Assembly: GCA_017893485.1 (NCBI GenBank) | Contig: CM030361.1 | Span: 140,572,461 to 140,636,460, forward strand | Direction of reading: 5' to 3' | Source of the DNA: Hemerocallis citrina | Taxonomy: Eukaryota > Streptophyta > Magnoliopsida > Asparagales > Asphodelaceae | DNA: 64,000 bases | In this document: one piece after another, positions 34,241 through 45,399 of the stretch | Layout of the letters: each line of letters begins with the position of its first letter | How positions within the stretch are numbered: position 1 is the first letter of the stretch | The notes under the pieces: model-generated | What the model was told of the DNA's origin: nothing | What the model saw: only the letters and a program-made list of their open reading frames with translations | The model's database searches: none | Translations under genes and position numbers: made by a program

Positions 34241-34752
34241 GAGCATCACAGTTGTCATTGTTTGAAAAAAATGCATATATGCATAAATGTATATAGCATT
34301 CGGTCAATTCGTTGCAGTCGGTGTTTGGAATTTTTTACCAATTTAGTATATACAAAATTCAGACGGAACTTTAAATTGCGTCGGACGAATTTTTAGAATT
34401 TTTTATGATTTTGTATTAATTAAAAACGTTATTTAAGTTTTTTTTTTAATTGTGGGCCCCTCCATCGGACGCAACATCATGTTGCGTCCAAGGAGGCCCA
34501 GGATTCTTGAGTTTTTATTAAATATTTTTTTATGCTTAAAGTCGTCGGACGCAACTTCAAGTTGCATCGGACGAATTAAAAAATTATTTTTTTTGTCGGA
34601 CGCAACATCAAGTTTCGTTTCGTATATTATGTATATAGCTATATCTTGTGCCATATATAACAATCTACTGTAACAATTTAGCAAACGACTGCAGCTCATC
34701 GTTTGCTATAAAATACATTTTATGCATAAATAGTACACGACTGTGAATGCTC
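34241..34752. mobile_element. Harbinger/Tourist-type MITE, copy 1
   Basis: 512 bp with termini GAGCATCACAGTTG and CGACTGTGAATGCTC, flanked by TGA and TTA (a decayed 3-bp TWA duplication). It contains four 23-bp dyad modules at 34361, 34467, 34547 and 34598. The best, at 34467-34489, has perfect 11-bp arms starting GGACGCAACAT around one base. Confidence 0.85.
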
Positions 34753-35057
34753 TTAGTTGAATGGAAAATGCTAAAAGAAAAAGTAAGAGAAGGAATTGTG
34801 GGCCGAGAGATGCGAGGCCTAGTAAAATGCTATTTTATATACATTTCTTTCCCTCATCTTTTATTCTAGGGATAAAGATTTCACAATGTTTGGCTTCGAA
34901 ATTAAGAAATCCTCTACCTTTAAATTTTACCACTCCCTTTTATAAAAGCATATTTCCAACTCTTAATAAGGGATGTGTAACTAAATAATTAGAAAATTTA
35001 AATTTAATGTCAGTAATAAAAGAGAAAACGTGGTGCTGAGTGAGTAAATTTTGCTGG
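34753..35057. other. Intergenic, 5' side of the pseudogene
   Basis: Nothing recognisable beyond AT-rich sequence. Confidence 0.5.
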
Positions 35058-35287
35058 CGGGATGGAAGGTTTCCTAATTTTGAACTCAATGTTGCCTCTA
35101 TCCTCGCCAAGCTCGCCGCCTATGCTGACTCATCCAATAATCTGGCCACTGCTTTGTTAACGTAAGCTCATTCACTTCTTATTCTCACATATCTCTCCCT
35201 CATTCTCTTTGGTCTTAACTTTTTCTTGATCTTGAATAATATGTCAATAAAATTGTCAGATGCAAGAAATTGATGAGGTTAGGGTTA

Positions 35288-35816
35288 GAGCATCCACAAG
35301 TGGTTTTTTATAATTGGCAAATTGCCATTTTATAAGAAACGATGTCTGCAATGGTTTTGTATTTTGCCATTTTTTAGCAAATTCGCTATACTGGTTTCTC
35401 ATATATGAGAAACGAAATACCCATTCTCAAATTATAAAGGACGTTATATCATATACCGTTGCTCCGATTTTAAGATATTTTAATCGAATCAGACGGAAAA
35501 ACATATACCGTCTCTAATTTTTTTTTTTTTTTAAAAAAAAGGGTCCGGTATATGATATCCCGTCCTTCCCTAAATTTTTTTTTTTTTTTAAAGCTCCTCA
35601 TACGGGGAAACATACCCCGTCCGGTATAACATTCCCCGTCCAAGTAGTTTTATTTTATTTTAATTTTTTTTTTTTTTTTGCCGTCTCTAACTTTTAATTT
35701 TTGCCACGCATGCAAATGAGAAAAATTTAACAAACCACCACCGCACAATCGTCTCCCATATATTATTACTGTAGCTGCCATATAATAGAATATGAGAAAT
35801 ACCACTGTGGATGCTC
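35288..35816. mobile_element. Harbinger/Tourist-type MITE, copy 2
   Basis: 529 bp, GAGCATCCACAAGTGG to CCACTGTGGATGCTC, TSD TTA at 35285-35287 and 35817-35819. It interrupts exon 2 of the pseudogene. Several dyad modules with GGACG/CGTCC-type ends and TATAT- or GGGG-containing arms lie between about 35449 and 35645, separated by long T runs. Confidence 0.9.
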
Positions 35817-36081
35817 TTATAGATCTGGACGTGTCAACTGAGGCGCTTGTGGTTGAGTGGGGAAGTGGAAGTGTTTTTTTATGACCAGTTTCTGGAGCTG
35901 TGCGCTGAACATCGGCAACCTCGAGGCCTTATGTATTCTTGGAATGGTCAGAATTTTCTATGATTTTTAAAAATTTTAATTTATGTCCATTTGCAAATGA
36001 GTCCATTGAATATTGTTCCTGGATAAGATCCACTAATTTTATTAAATATTCGTGCAAATTTTAACATTCTTGATATTTGTT

Positions 36082-36292
36082 TTTTTTTTTTTTTTTTTTT
36101 TTGATTTAACTGAGTATCCTCCCACTCATGGAAGACTAATCTCAGTCCCGGTAAGTCAGGCTTTACAAGGGCCTAAGAGTGGAGGCCCAAGTCTTACTGG
36201 CCAGAACATAGTGTTAACCCGGGGCTTCGAACTCAGGATCTCGGAGGAGCATACTCCTGGTCCTGAGATTCTCTAACCACTAGGCCACTATG
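36082..36292 (-). mobile_element. tRNA-derived SINE
   Basis: The minus strand starts ATAGTGGCCTAGTGGTTAGA (box A), then has AGTTCGAAGCC (box B), and ends in a long A run. It is flanked by TATTTGTT at 36074-36081 and 36293-36300. It lies in intron 2 of the pseudogene. Confidence 0.8.
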
Positions 36293-36634
36293 TATTTGTT
36301 CGTTTTATGAAAATGTATATTTTTAGTCACACATAAAAATGTATAATTTTAGTCACAAATTGGTTGCCAATTGCATTAGAAAAAAAAAGAAAAAAAATAA
36401 TTATTATTTGCTGTTAAATTATAGGACTTAAAGTAAAATTTTCACAATTATTTGCTGTTACTCCAATCTAGCCCTCTTTTTTATTTGAATTTGCAAATCA
36501 GCTTTTACTGCACCGAGATAAGCGAGTGGGGCTATTCATATCTGAACAGTGCTGCTGCGGCATGCCACCGGCAATCCCTCTTCTCCCTTGCCATCATCAA
36601 ATTCTATGACAGTAACATCGACAAAAGTGACGAC

Positions 36635-37110
36635 TGATGCTGCTTGTTTTTCGGTGCGGGAGCGACAGATAATGAGTTCTTTCGGTGAAGAGAAAACTCA
36701 GATCTTAGCCGTCGATCTAACCTTGTTGTGAGGTTGATGTGCAGTTGAATTTGATGGATGACTACCGTTAGAAACCTGCAAAAAAGTCAGAAACCCCAGG
36801 AGGATTTTCGGCGACAGACCCTCCGACGCTCAAGTCAATAACCAACGGTTTAAAGGGTGATTGGGTGATAAAATTGTGATTACCCGGTTACTGTAGAGGT
36901 AGAGCTGTATTTATAGGTTAGTGGGGTTTGTTTAGGGAAGATTCCCCATATCTAATCCAGTCGTTGATTCCCTGATTACGAGGGAATGATCTACGATGGG
37001 CTGGATCTGGGCGATGGGCCCGTGAGCGGCCCACGAGCTGTTGTAAGTTTCCTCTAAGATTCATGTAGAGATCGTGCAATGCAGATCGTCCATGATTTTT
37101 ACCCTCATCA
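36635..37110 (-). repeat. 3' LTR of the non-autonomous element
   Basis: 476 bp, TGATGCTGC to CCCTCATCA. A reverse TATA box (TATTTATAGG) is at about 36909. Confidence 0.88.
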
Positions 37111-37224
37111 TAAGCCCCCCAATCTCGGAGATGACCCTTTAGTCTTCTTCGAGGAGTAGTTGATTTGTCGAGGGGATCGCGTAGGCGAAGAAGATCTGCA
37201 CGAGTCGAAACTGAGAATGTCATG

Positions 37225-37830
37225 TTGTTATGTGAATCTACAGGAAGCTTGGGGTCAGTTTCCATACCGAGGGCGAGGCGAGGCCCTCAGTTTGAGAGTT
37301 TCTCTCATGAGGGTCAGCCTCGGATACCACGCCAAAGAGTGCAGTGAGCTTGGGGATAGCGGTCATACTGAGATCGAGGCGAGGCCCTCGATTTGAGTTT
37401 TTCTCATGAAGGTCGGCCTCGGATGCCATGCCGATAGCAATGAGAGGCAAAACCTTGTGAGAGTTTCTCATCAGGGTTGTTCTCGGATACTACACTGAAG
37501 ACGATGGGAGACGAAACCTTGTGTGGGTTACTCATGAGGGGCGAGGAAAGGCGAAACCTTGTGTGAGTTTCTCATGAGGATCGGCATCGGGTACCACACC
37601 GAAGGCTAGGAGAGGTGAATCCTTGTGAGGGTTTCTCATGAAAGTTGATCTCGGATACCACGCTGAAGGCAAAGAGAGGCGAAACCTTGTGAGGGTTTCT
37701 CATGAGGTTCGGCCCCGGATACCACGTGGAAGGCAAAGAGAGGCGAAACCTTGTGAGGGTTTCTCGTGAGGGTCGGTCCCGGATACCGCACTGAAGGTGA
37801 GGAGAGGCGAAACCGTGTGAGTCCTCGTAT
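37225..37830 (+). repeat. Tandem array, about 60-65-bp unit
   Basis: The unit contains GAGGCGAAACCTTGTGAGGG, TTTCTCATGAGG and CGGATACCAC. About nine imperfect copies. Related units recur at 41160-41385 and 42750-42960. It occupies the same place (between LTR and antisense promoter) as the unrelated array at 9090-9625. Confidence 0.85.
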
Positions 37831-38042
37831 TGCACGATTGCAGATCTGGTCGTCGCGTGACATCACGGTCTTTGGGAAGTCATTTTGTTTCTATTTGTGC
37901 TTATTGAGGGGGCATCCCGTGACTCGTTATTCAAGAAGTCACTCCTCTTCTCCTCTTCTCCTTTATAGGTTCCCATACCCCACTTTTTCCTGGACCACCT
38001 TTTCTTTTTCTCAACCAGAGGTTTCTAACAAGTCTAGTATAC

Positions 38043-40350
38043 ATGTATGTCGACCAACCTCGTAGCTCGGCTTCGTCTTCGTCCTAAGGAGGTGATGGGT
38101 CCTCTTCTGGAGCCTCTCCTCGATCGTCATCGAGAGCGAGCAAGGCCGAGCAACAACTTTTGCATGCCCATTCCTCGGAGGAGGACATGGATATCAAAGG
38201 GATGAGTACCGGAGCAATCGGTCCTGACCTGCGGGTAAAGGGAAATGCGATCGAAGTAACGAGCGGAGACCCAAAGCTCATGGAGATCGAGACTCAGGAG
38301 GAGAGTCTCCTGTTGTCGGTGAAAACGAAGGAAGAATGAGAGGAGAGATGAGGTAAGCCAGGGCAGGGACGAGGAGGAAGCGAGGACCACATCGGTGCGA
38401 GGAGAGGGAGCCTTGACCCTTGACTTTATTGTAGGCGTCCCACCGCCCTCCCGCCCCGCGGTCCCCGTCCGCTGAAGAGGAAGAAACATGACCTTTCTCT
38501 CGATAAGGAGCACGAGCTGATGCCCTATTGGCACAAGCCTGGGGGCGTTGACCTCCCGGGTTTGTCCAAAGGAGTTACAGGACTTACTTCGGTTCGGAGT
38601 ACCCCTAACTTCACCCAATAGGCCGAAGATAGAGGCGGACACGACATAGAACACCTTGGAGGAAAGTGATCTCGAGAGTATCCGGGATCAATTTTATATA
38701 CCTCCGGAGTATGTCCTGATGCTCCTGCGACCAGGGATTCACCCGACCGATAAGCTCTCGGAGTGGTTCTGCATGTTTCCTTCAGATGCTTTTGTTTCCA
38801 GCTTGCATTTTCCTCTCCACCCATTTATCAAAGAGGTCTTAAACTGAGCGGGAATGAGCCTAACACAGTACGGGCCGAACTCATGGAAGCAACTAATTAG
38901 CTTCATCATGCATTGCCAAAGGAGGGGTGTCCCTCTGAGTCTCAGATACTTTCGGGTGTGCCTGGGATTGAGCGCGCTTCTTGGCAGTTCCCACCAGTGG
39001 TATATCTCCCCTCAAGCGAAACTATGTATGGTGCATAACCAGCCGGACTCTGTAAAGGGATGGAAGTTGAATTATGTCATCGTCTACAGTCCCGAACCTT
39101 GGGACATACCGATCACATGGTCGTATGAACCTCCTCCGAGGTAGCCCGTGAGGCTTGAAGATATTGCCAGAGAGGGGCAAGTAGAGTTTAACACGCTGTT
39201 CGAGGATGGAAAGAGTATCGACTGTGCTAGGGTGACGGAGATGTTGCTCATAGTCTGCGGTTTGAGCATTTATATTCCCTATGAGTCCCCAAATTTCATC
39301 GTTATTTCCATAAGGCATTTCTCGACTCTGTTTTGATGTGTTTCTTTTACAGTCGTGGAAGACGACGATATCAATATTCTCCTAGCTGACCTCGCGGGAC
39401 AGCGAGCTGCCGAGGATAAGGAGAAGAAGGGGAAACGACCTGGGGAAATGACCCCGGTTGCTGAAGCGCCTCTGAGGGGGTGATCCAAGAGAGGGAGGGG
39501 ATAAGATCCTTAACTATCTGGTATCCAGAAGATTCTTCCCGGGTGGAGCCGAACGAAAGATTACTTTGTGCAGAAGATCTGATGGAATCCCCAAGCCACC
39601 GATCAACACGTTGTTGGAGGCTGTCATTCCCGCGAAGACCAAAGAGACCTTTACACCCGATTGGCCAGTGAAGGTTGTTGACTCCATCATGGAGTTCCGG
39701 ATAGTGGTTAAGGTGGTTAACAACCTCGCCCATCCGAGGGACAAGAGAGCCCTGTCTAAGGAGACGTCCGACTCAAGTTATCTCGAGTATGCTCGGTCCT
39801 CCATTGCAGTAAATGTTCGCTTCTGAAAGGTAGCATTCCTCATGTTGGCATTTTTTCACTATTTCCTTATTTTCCGTAGGCTATGCTCCAAGGGGCTGAA
39901 CTAAAAATGTAGTATGAAGACAATATGAAGTATGTAGAGTGTATGGCTCAATGGTTCAACCTGAAGTGGTATAAGAAGCAGACTCAGGCGGATGTGCTCG
40001 AAAAAATGGTGAAGGAATTGGAGGGGGAGCCCTCTAGTGTGGCACGTGATGAGGGTTCTTCGGCAAAGAAGAAGGATGCTTGGGAGAAGAAGAATATGCA
40101 GCTGACAAAAATTGAAGATGTGGCGGGCCAGATCGTCGAGGTGTAGGAAGAGGGTTACCGGCGGGCCCTTCTACACGTCGAGAGACATCCCAGTATCGAT
40201 CTTGATAATCTTAATTTCGAGTCAGAGTCGAAACTTGATGGCACTCCACCAACCCCCAGGGAGCTTCCTCTTGACGTAGAGGTCCCCGTCGAGCGTGCTG
40301 GGGCTGAGGCTGAAGTCCCTCTTTCCTCTTCTCGGGAGGTCTCCCCTTAA
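38043..40350 (+). pseudogene. Antisense gene of the second element, transposase_28-like
   Basis: It starts MYVDQPRSSASSSS at 38043 with a TAA at codon 15, then stays open and Ser-rich to a stop near 38337. The conserved block is at 38650-39150 (IPPEYVLMLLRPGIHPTD, FPSDAFVSSLHFPLHPF, GPNSWKQLISFIMHCQ) and is clearly homologous to 10370-10820. A TTTTACAG acceptor is near 39352. The second intron, 39809-39879, sits at the homologous place after HPRDKRAL...YARSSIA, and a coiled-coil exon follows (39880-40146). Several stops and frameshifts are present. A further coiled-coil remnant follows at about 40490-40690. Role unknown, as for the first antisense gene. Confidence 0.7.
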
Positions 40351-41554
40351 CTTAGAAAGTTTCTTCATTTCCAGTTTTGTAGACACCTAGCACGGACTAG
40401 CCACAGCATGTCTTGTAAATTTTCTTTTGTTTAATGAAATTCCACCCAACTCGTTTTTACGACTCATTTCATGTTCATCTTCGTTAAGGTTCCGTTTTGC
40501 TGAACAAATGGTGAGGTTTGAGCCTCAGAAGGAGGAACTCGAGGACTAGGTTCGTTTTCTCCGAGGTAGGCTGGCACAGGCTGAGGAGATTATCACCCAT
40601 CTTTGCAAGGAGGTGACTGATCGGGAAGGGGCATTTAGTTTTCACAGACGATCGCAAGAGGTGGCGCAGGAGTTGGCTCATCTGTAGACGCTATTTCCTG
40701 ATGCCGACATAGCTTTCGCCCAGGCCAAAGTTGGTGAGCCTTCTTATCCTTCTGATGACCAGTCCTCGAATTTTATCCTTAAACAAATGCTCGTGAAAAA
40801 GGACTTTGAAATCTACCAATAGAGGGTCAAGCTGGGAGAGGTAAGCCAGATGTCCACCTTTTCGTTCTCAAGGTTGGAGCCTTACCTGGGGGTCCGTTCG
40901 AGAGTTGGAGCCCTGGGGGATGCCTAGAGTAGGGTCGCAAGATCTTCCAGTGTGGCTAGTGTGAGAGGTTTGGAGGCACCCAGGCTGGGTGTCGGTCCTC
41001 CGGCGACAGAAATGACGTTTGCAGGGTTGGTGCCTGAAGAGGACCCCGGGATCTGAAGCTTTGTGCCTTGAACTTGTGGCTTTCGATGTAATTGTGCGGA
41101 TGTAATCACAACGTTTATGTTCTATAATAAAGATCTTTTGTTGAACTTTGGTTTTCCATGAGGGATGTGGGGCGAGTGCAATGACTTTTTTAGGAGTTTT
41201 CCTCATGAAGGCCGGCCTCGGATACCACACCGAGTGCAGGGAGAAAGGTGATGCCTTAAGGAAGTTTTCCTTGTAAGATTCGGCCTCGGAAACTTTGCCG
41301 AGGGCAAGGAGAGGCAATACCTCAGGGAAGGTCTTCTTCTGAGGTTCAGCCTTGGACACCTCGTCGAGGGTGCGGAGAGGCAACAACTAGTGCATGCTCA
41401 CATGTGCGTCCACGTGGAGTCACGTTTTTGACGCAATGATCAATGTCCCATTTCTATATATACGCCTTTAGCACTTTGTTTTTTTTAATCCATTTTTTCT
41501 TCACCACCGCTTTCCTTGAATCTTATCTTTGTTTCCTGCTCTCGCCCAGTAAGG

Positions 41555-42587
41555 ATGGTGGCTCCCGAACTCGTTAAGGCAAAGTGTGTGGCCATGAGGA
41601 CCGAGAAGATGGCCCAGGAGGCAGCGAAGGCTGCGACAAAAATGAAGGCCGAGGTCGACGCCAAGGCCCTTGAGAAGGAGGTATCGTTGAAACGGTTGCC
41701 TTCGTAGACGGAGGAACTCCCGAAGAAGAAGGCTAAGGGCATCGAGCCCCCTAAGGCGAAGGCAGTCGAAGCGGCAGTCAAGAAAGAAGGCAAAAGGCTT
41801 TTGATTCTATTTGTGACCGTTACTGCAGTGGTCCCAAAGTCGACCCAGTTGGCAAAGGTGTGGGTTCTCTCTTGGTCCGTGACCGAGGCAAATGTGTCAA
41901 TCAGTCGCCCTGTTGCGTTGGTGGTGGTTTTCCATCTCGTTACTCCCCGTGACCTCGCCGACCTGGAGAATAAATTTGAGAAAGAGATCTACGGCAGCTG
42001 GGCGCAAGTTTCTGTTCTGGTGAGGCTCTTTTTTGGTTCATCTCTGTAAGTATTTTTTTCAACCTTTGCTAAGCGTGTCTTGATATTCTTGTGCAGGCAG
42101 CAGTTCATGGAGCCGAGCTGAAGTGGAGACGAGATCGGCTCTTTCGGCAGATGCAGCGCGCCGAGGTAGTTGAGGCGGAACTCCATAATTAGGGCAGAAA
42201 GAAGGAAAGGTGAGTGGCTGAGTTGAAGGCGGATCTGGCGAAGGAAAGGGGGTTCGAGATAAGCTCTCAAAGGAGAAAGATGGGTTGGTCGCCGAGAAGC
42301 TGGAGTGGCAGGCGAAAGAGGCGAAGATGGCGAGGGAGTACTAAGAGGCCTTAACCGACATTGTCAATGCCGCAGAGGATGGACATAGGTGGGCCCTCAA
42401 GCACGTTGGGGCGAAGCACCCGGAGATCGACCTCAACGGCTTCTGTATCGACGGCCCGGACGGTGATGCTACCGCTCCCGTGATTGAGGGGGATTCGACG
42501 AATCACAAGCCAACTGAACCTACCCTTATGGTCGAGGAAGAGCACCCCATCCCTATCGTCGAGAAGGGGTCTACCTCCGGGCAGTAG
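41555..42587 (+). pseudogene. Second copy of the 3' half of the antisense gene
   Basis: It follows its own TATA-like CTATATATA at about 41454. ATG 41555 opens a Lys/Ala-rich frame (AKAATKMKAEVDAKALEKEV) with TAG at 41705, then LPKKKAKG (basic), then HLVTPRDLADLENKF, an intron at 42020-42096 (GTGAGG...TGCAG), and AVHGAELKWRRDRL with charged helices to a TAG at 42585. The motif before the intron and the 'hGAEL' motif after it match 39700-39915 and 11430-11620. The block therefore looks like a duplicated exon 2-exon 3 module. Stops show it is broken. Confidence 0.6.
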
Positions 42588-43616
42588 TGACATAAGTCGA
42601 CTATATTTTTTTCTTCCTGCGGATTGGCCACCGCACTTATATTGACCCCCATTTAATGAATAAAATGTGTTTGCCCCTTGTTTTAAATTTAGTAGTGTCT
42701 ATTTGTGGCCCCTGAAGGCTTGAGGTCCTCCCACCGCCGCCCTCGGGGCGTTGGCTTGGAAATTTTCAACAGCAGGGCCGACCCCGGTTACCATGCGGAG
42801 GGGGTAAGGAGGGTGACAATTTAAGAAAGTTTTCCATCGTAAGGGTCGACATCGGATACCACGCCGAAGGCAGGTGGGGTGTGACATGTTGAGAAAGTTT
42901 CCCCTCATGGGAGTCGGCCTCGGACACCACGTCGGGGGCTAGGTGGGAGGCAACAGCTTGTGAAGTACCATGCCTTCGAATGGTCACGTGGAGTGGCACG
43001 TGGGCTTGCTCGCATCATCCTTTGTGAGAATTGTGGCAATTGTTAGTCTTGGAAGTTGAAACGTTGTCTTCCATAAGTGAGGAGAGTTGAAAGTCATTTA
43101 TAATTAACCCCCACCTCCTAGCGATTCCCCGACGAAATCTCCTGATGGTTGTGATGTTGGGGGGGTGTTCGCCTTGTTGTCTGAGTATATGACCCTGGGG
43201 GGTTGGTGTTCGGGTTCACCACTGGGGGCTACTTGTCTTGGGTTTCGAGATCTAAAGTTTTACCCCCGAGGTCGGATAGGTGTGACCATTCATGGTCGGG
43301 CTCATCTATGGCCCGAGGGTGTTCGGCTCTGCTGGGGCTTCTTGTGCTGGTGACCCTAGTTCATGGGGACCCGGAGAGGATCCGGGTAACCCAGTTGAAC
43401 TTCGTTAAGTATTTCTCGGATTTCGATATGTCTATCGTCGTACCTCGTGTTCTGAGTCCGAATGGGTGCCTTTGTAGATTTTGTTTGCATCATCCGCTCT
43501 CGGCTCGTGAGGCTGATTGAGGAGTGAAGGCGGTGATCTAGTGTTTGTTCTTCTCTGATGTCTCTTTTATGTACTTCACATACACTGATGCGGCTTCCAG
43601 AACGTAGGACTTGCCG
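42588..43616. other. Non-coding part of the second element with repeat units
   Basis: 42750-42960 holds three more units of the array found at 37225-37830. From 42961 to 43616 I see no supported gene. Confidence 0.5.
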
Positions 43617-43757
43617 TCATGGCGCCCCCCAGTGTTGTTCCGCCCGCTTTTGCTGGGATCCCTGAGTGACGACTTGGCTTCGAGAAGGACGTGGAGGAGG
43701 AATCGGGGGGTTGGTCTGAGACACCCCGATTGCAGTCTTCTTGACTTTGGGAGCCAT
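43617..43757 (-). pseudogene. Gag N-terminus remnant
   Basis: ATG at 43757 (MAPKVKKTAIGVSQTNPPIP...) gives 46 residues, Pro/Gln-rich with a basic start, resembling the beginning of the Tat gag at 29884. It stands 72 bp from the LTR, the same distance as gag in the first Tat element. The remainder of gag and all of pol are missing. Confidence 0.55.
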
Positions 43758-43828
43758 GGAAGCAGTTGTTCAGGGAGTAGGGTCTGAGGAAGAGGCTCAT
43801 ATCTTTTTTCCCACATATGGCGCCAATC

Positions 43829-44303
43829 TAATGTTGCTTGTTTTTTGGTGCGGGAGCAACAGATAATGAGTTCTTTCTGTAAAGAGGAAACTCAGATCTC
43901 GGGATTTGACCCTGCTGTGAGGCTGATGTGCAGTTGGATTTGATGGATGACTGCCAGTGGATACCTGCAAAAAGTCTGAAACACTGGGAGGATTCCCGGC
44001 GACAAATCCTCCGACGCTCAAGTCAATAACCAACGGTTTTAAATGGGTGATTGGGTGATAAAATTGTGATTACCTGGTTACTGTAAAGGTATGACTGTAT
44101 TTATAGGCGAGTGGGGGGTCTGTTTATGGAAGATTCCCCAAATATAATCCAGCCGTTGATTCTCTGATTACGAGGGAATTGATCTGCTATGGGCTGGATC
44201 CGGGCGATGGGTCCGTCAGCGACCCACAAGTTGTTGTAAGATCCATTTGATATTCGTGAAGAGATCGTGTGGTGCAGATCGTTCACGATTTTTACTCTCA
44301 TCA
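43829..44303 (-). repeat. 5' LTR of the non-autonomous element
   Basis: 475 bp, TAATGTTGC (mutated TG end) to CTCTCATCA. It has many differences from the left LTR, so the insertion is old. Confidence 0.88.
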
Positions 44304-44558
44304 GCGACAAAGTCGAAGACGCAAGGGATACAACCTCATTGTACGTGCGACAAGGTTGGGGCTCGTGGATGCCATCCACGAGGTTAGGCTCTTCCTCAGG
44401 CTCGGCCACGCTGGCCCTGCTAATTCTGTTTGTTGCACTTCTCGACTTTTTTGTTTTTTTTGTTTTTTTGTTTTTTTTTAAAACAACAGTGCTGGACTTT
44501 GGTTAGTTTTGTTGTTGTTAAAAGGAATTAATTACTCGATGAGCAATGTGCACCCTTA

Positions 44559-45194
44559 GAGCATCCACAATGGTTTGCTATAAAATATGACAAAATGAGA
44601 AATAGCAAATAGCAAAAGCGACGTTCGCCACATTGATTCGTTTCTCAAATTTTGAGAAAAAATTGTTTTTTAGTTGGATGGAACATGTTGTTCCGTCCCA
44701 AAAGGTATTTTTGATTAATTAAATAGTAATTAGTTAATTAATTATTGATTAAAATAATACTAAATATTTTTTAAATACTTACTAATAGTGATTAGAGTGT
44801 TAATTAGTGGGTTAATGGGGGTGAAAGTGACAGGATGCTCTTCAAACGGGCCATGTTGTACCGTTTGTCCAATTTTGAGATCGGACGGGACAACATGTCC
44901 CGTTCCTTCTATTTCTTTTAATTATTATTATTTTATTATTGAGACGGAACGATATGTTCCGTTTGATATTTTTCTTTAAAAAAATTATAAAAAATTCGGG
45001 ACGAAACAACTTGTTTCGTTCGATGCGATTAAAAAAAATTGGGATATATTTTGAGAAAGAGCAAATCGTTTCTCAATTTTGAGAAACGACTGAAGCGATT
45101 TTGCCAAAATATGGCAAAATAGCAAACGACTGCAGACATTCAATTCTCATAAAATGGTAAATTGGCAAAAATAGCAAAACGAATGTGGATGCTC
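44559..45194. mobile_element. Harbinger/Tourist-type MITE, copy 3
   Basis: 636 bp, GAGCATCCACAATGG to GAATGTGGATGCTC, TSD TTA at 44556-44558 and 45195-45197. Dyad modules are at 44676, about 44845, 44883, about 44942 and 44999, with arms such as GGACGAAACAA or GGATGGAACAT. It lies about 300 bp upstream of UBA5. Confidence 0.92.
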
Positions 45195-45399
45195 TTATAT
45201 CTATAACTTTTCTGAACGAATAGCTTTGGATTATTTTGCGAATTAGTCATATTTCTTGACCCAAGTGAAATATTCTCCTCTGTACATGATATAAGATGAA
45301 ACACTGAAAACATTTAAATAGAAGAAGACATGCATTCATGCAGTACTCGAAATTTTCTCTGTTTTTTGTTTTTGTTTTTGATGTTGTTGGGATAATATA

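Larger units (their letters stand above)
36635..44303 (-). mobile_element. Non-autonomous Tat-like LTR element with antisense genes only
   Basis: LTRs are 36635-37110 and 43829-44303 and are clearly more diverged from each other than those of the first Tat element. Flanking pentamers are ACGAC and GCGAC (one mismatch). The polypurine tract is 37111-37130 (reverse of TAAGCCCCCCAATCTCGGAG). The primer-site side reads GATTGGCGCC just inside the right LTR. Between them only a 46-codon gag start remains on the minus strand; protease, reverse transcriptase and integrase are absent. The rest is plus-strand antisense coding sequence and repeat arrays. It split exon 3 of the F-box/MYND pseudogene. Confidence 0.85.
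35058..44430 (+). pseudogene. Decayed paralogue of the F-box/MYND gene with three insertions
   Basis: Remnants in order: exon 1 about 35058-35161 (SILAKLAAYADSSNNLATALLT) with the same TTAAC|GTAAGC donor as the intact gene; exon 2 35260-35946, split by a MITE at 35288-35816; intron 2 with a SINE; exon 3 from about 36497 (ISFYCTEISEWGYSYLNSAA...), split at 36634 by a 7.7-kb LTR element and resuming at 44309 (GYNLIVRATRLGLVDAIHEV, one frameshift). Similarity fades near 44430, before the MYND finger. The acceptor of exon 3 reads AA where the intact gene has AG. The pair is arranged head-to-head, which suggests an inverted duplication before decay. Confidence 0.88.

Noticed and set aside
37238..37866. 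Minus-strand frames in the 60-65-bp array
   Set aside because: Periodic peptides produced by the repeat.
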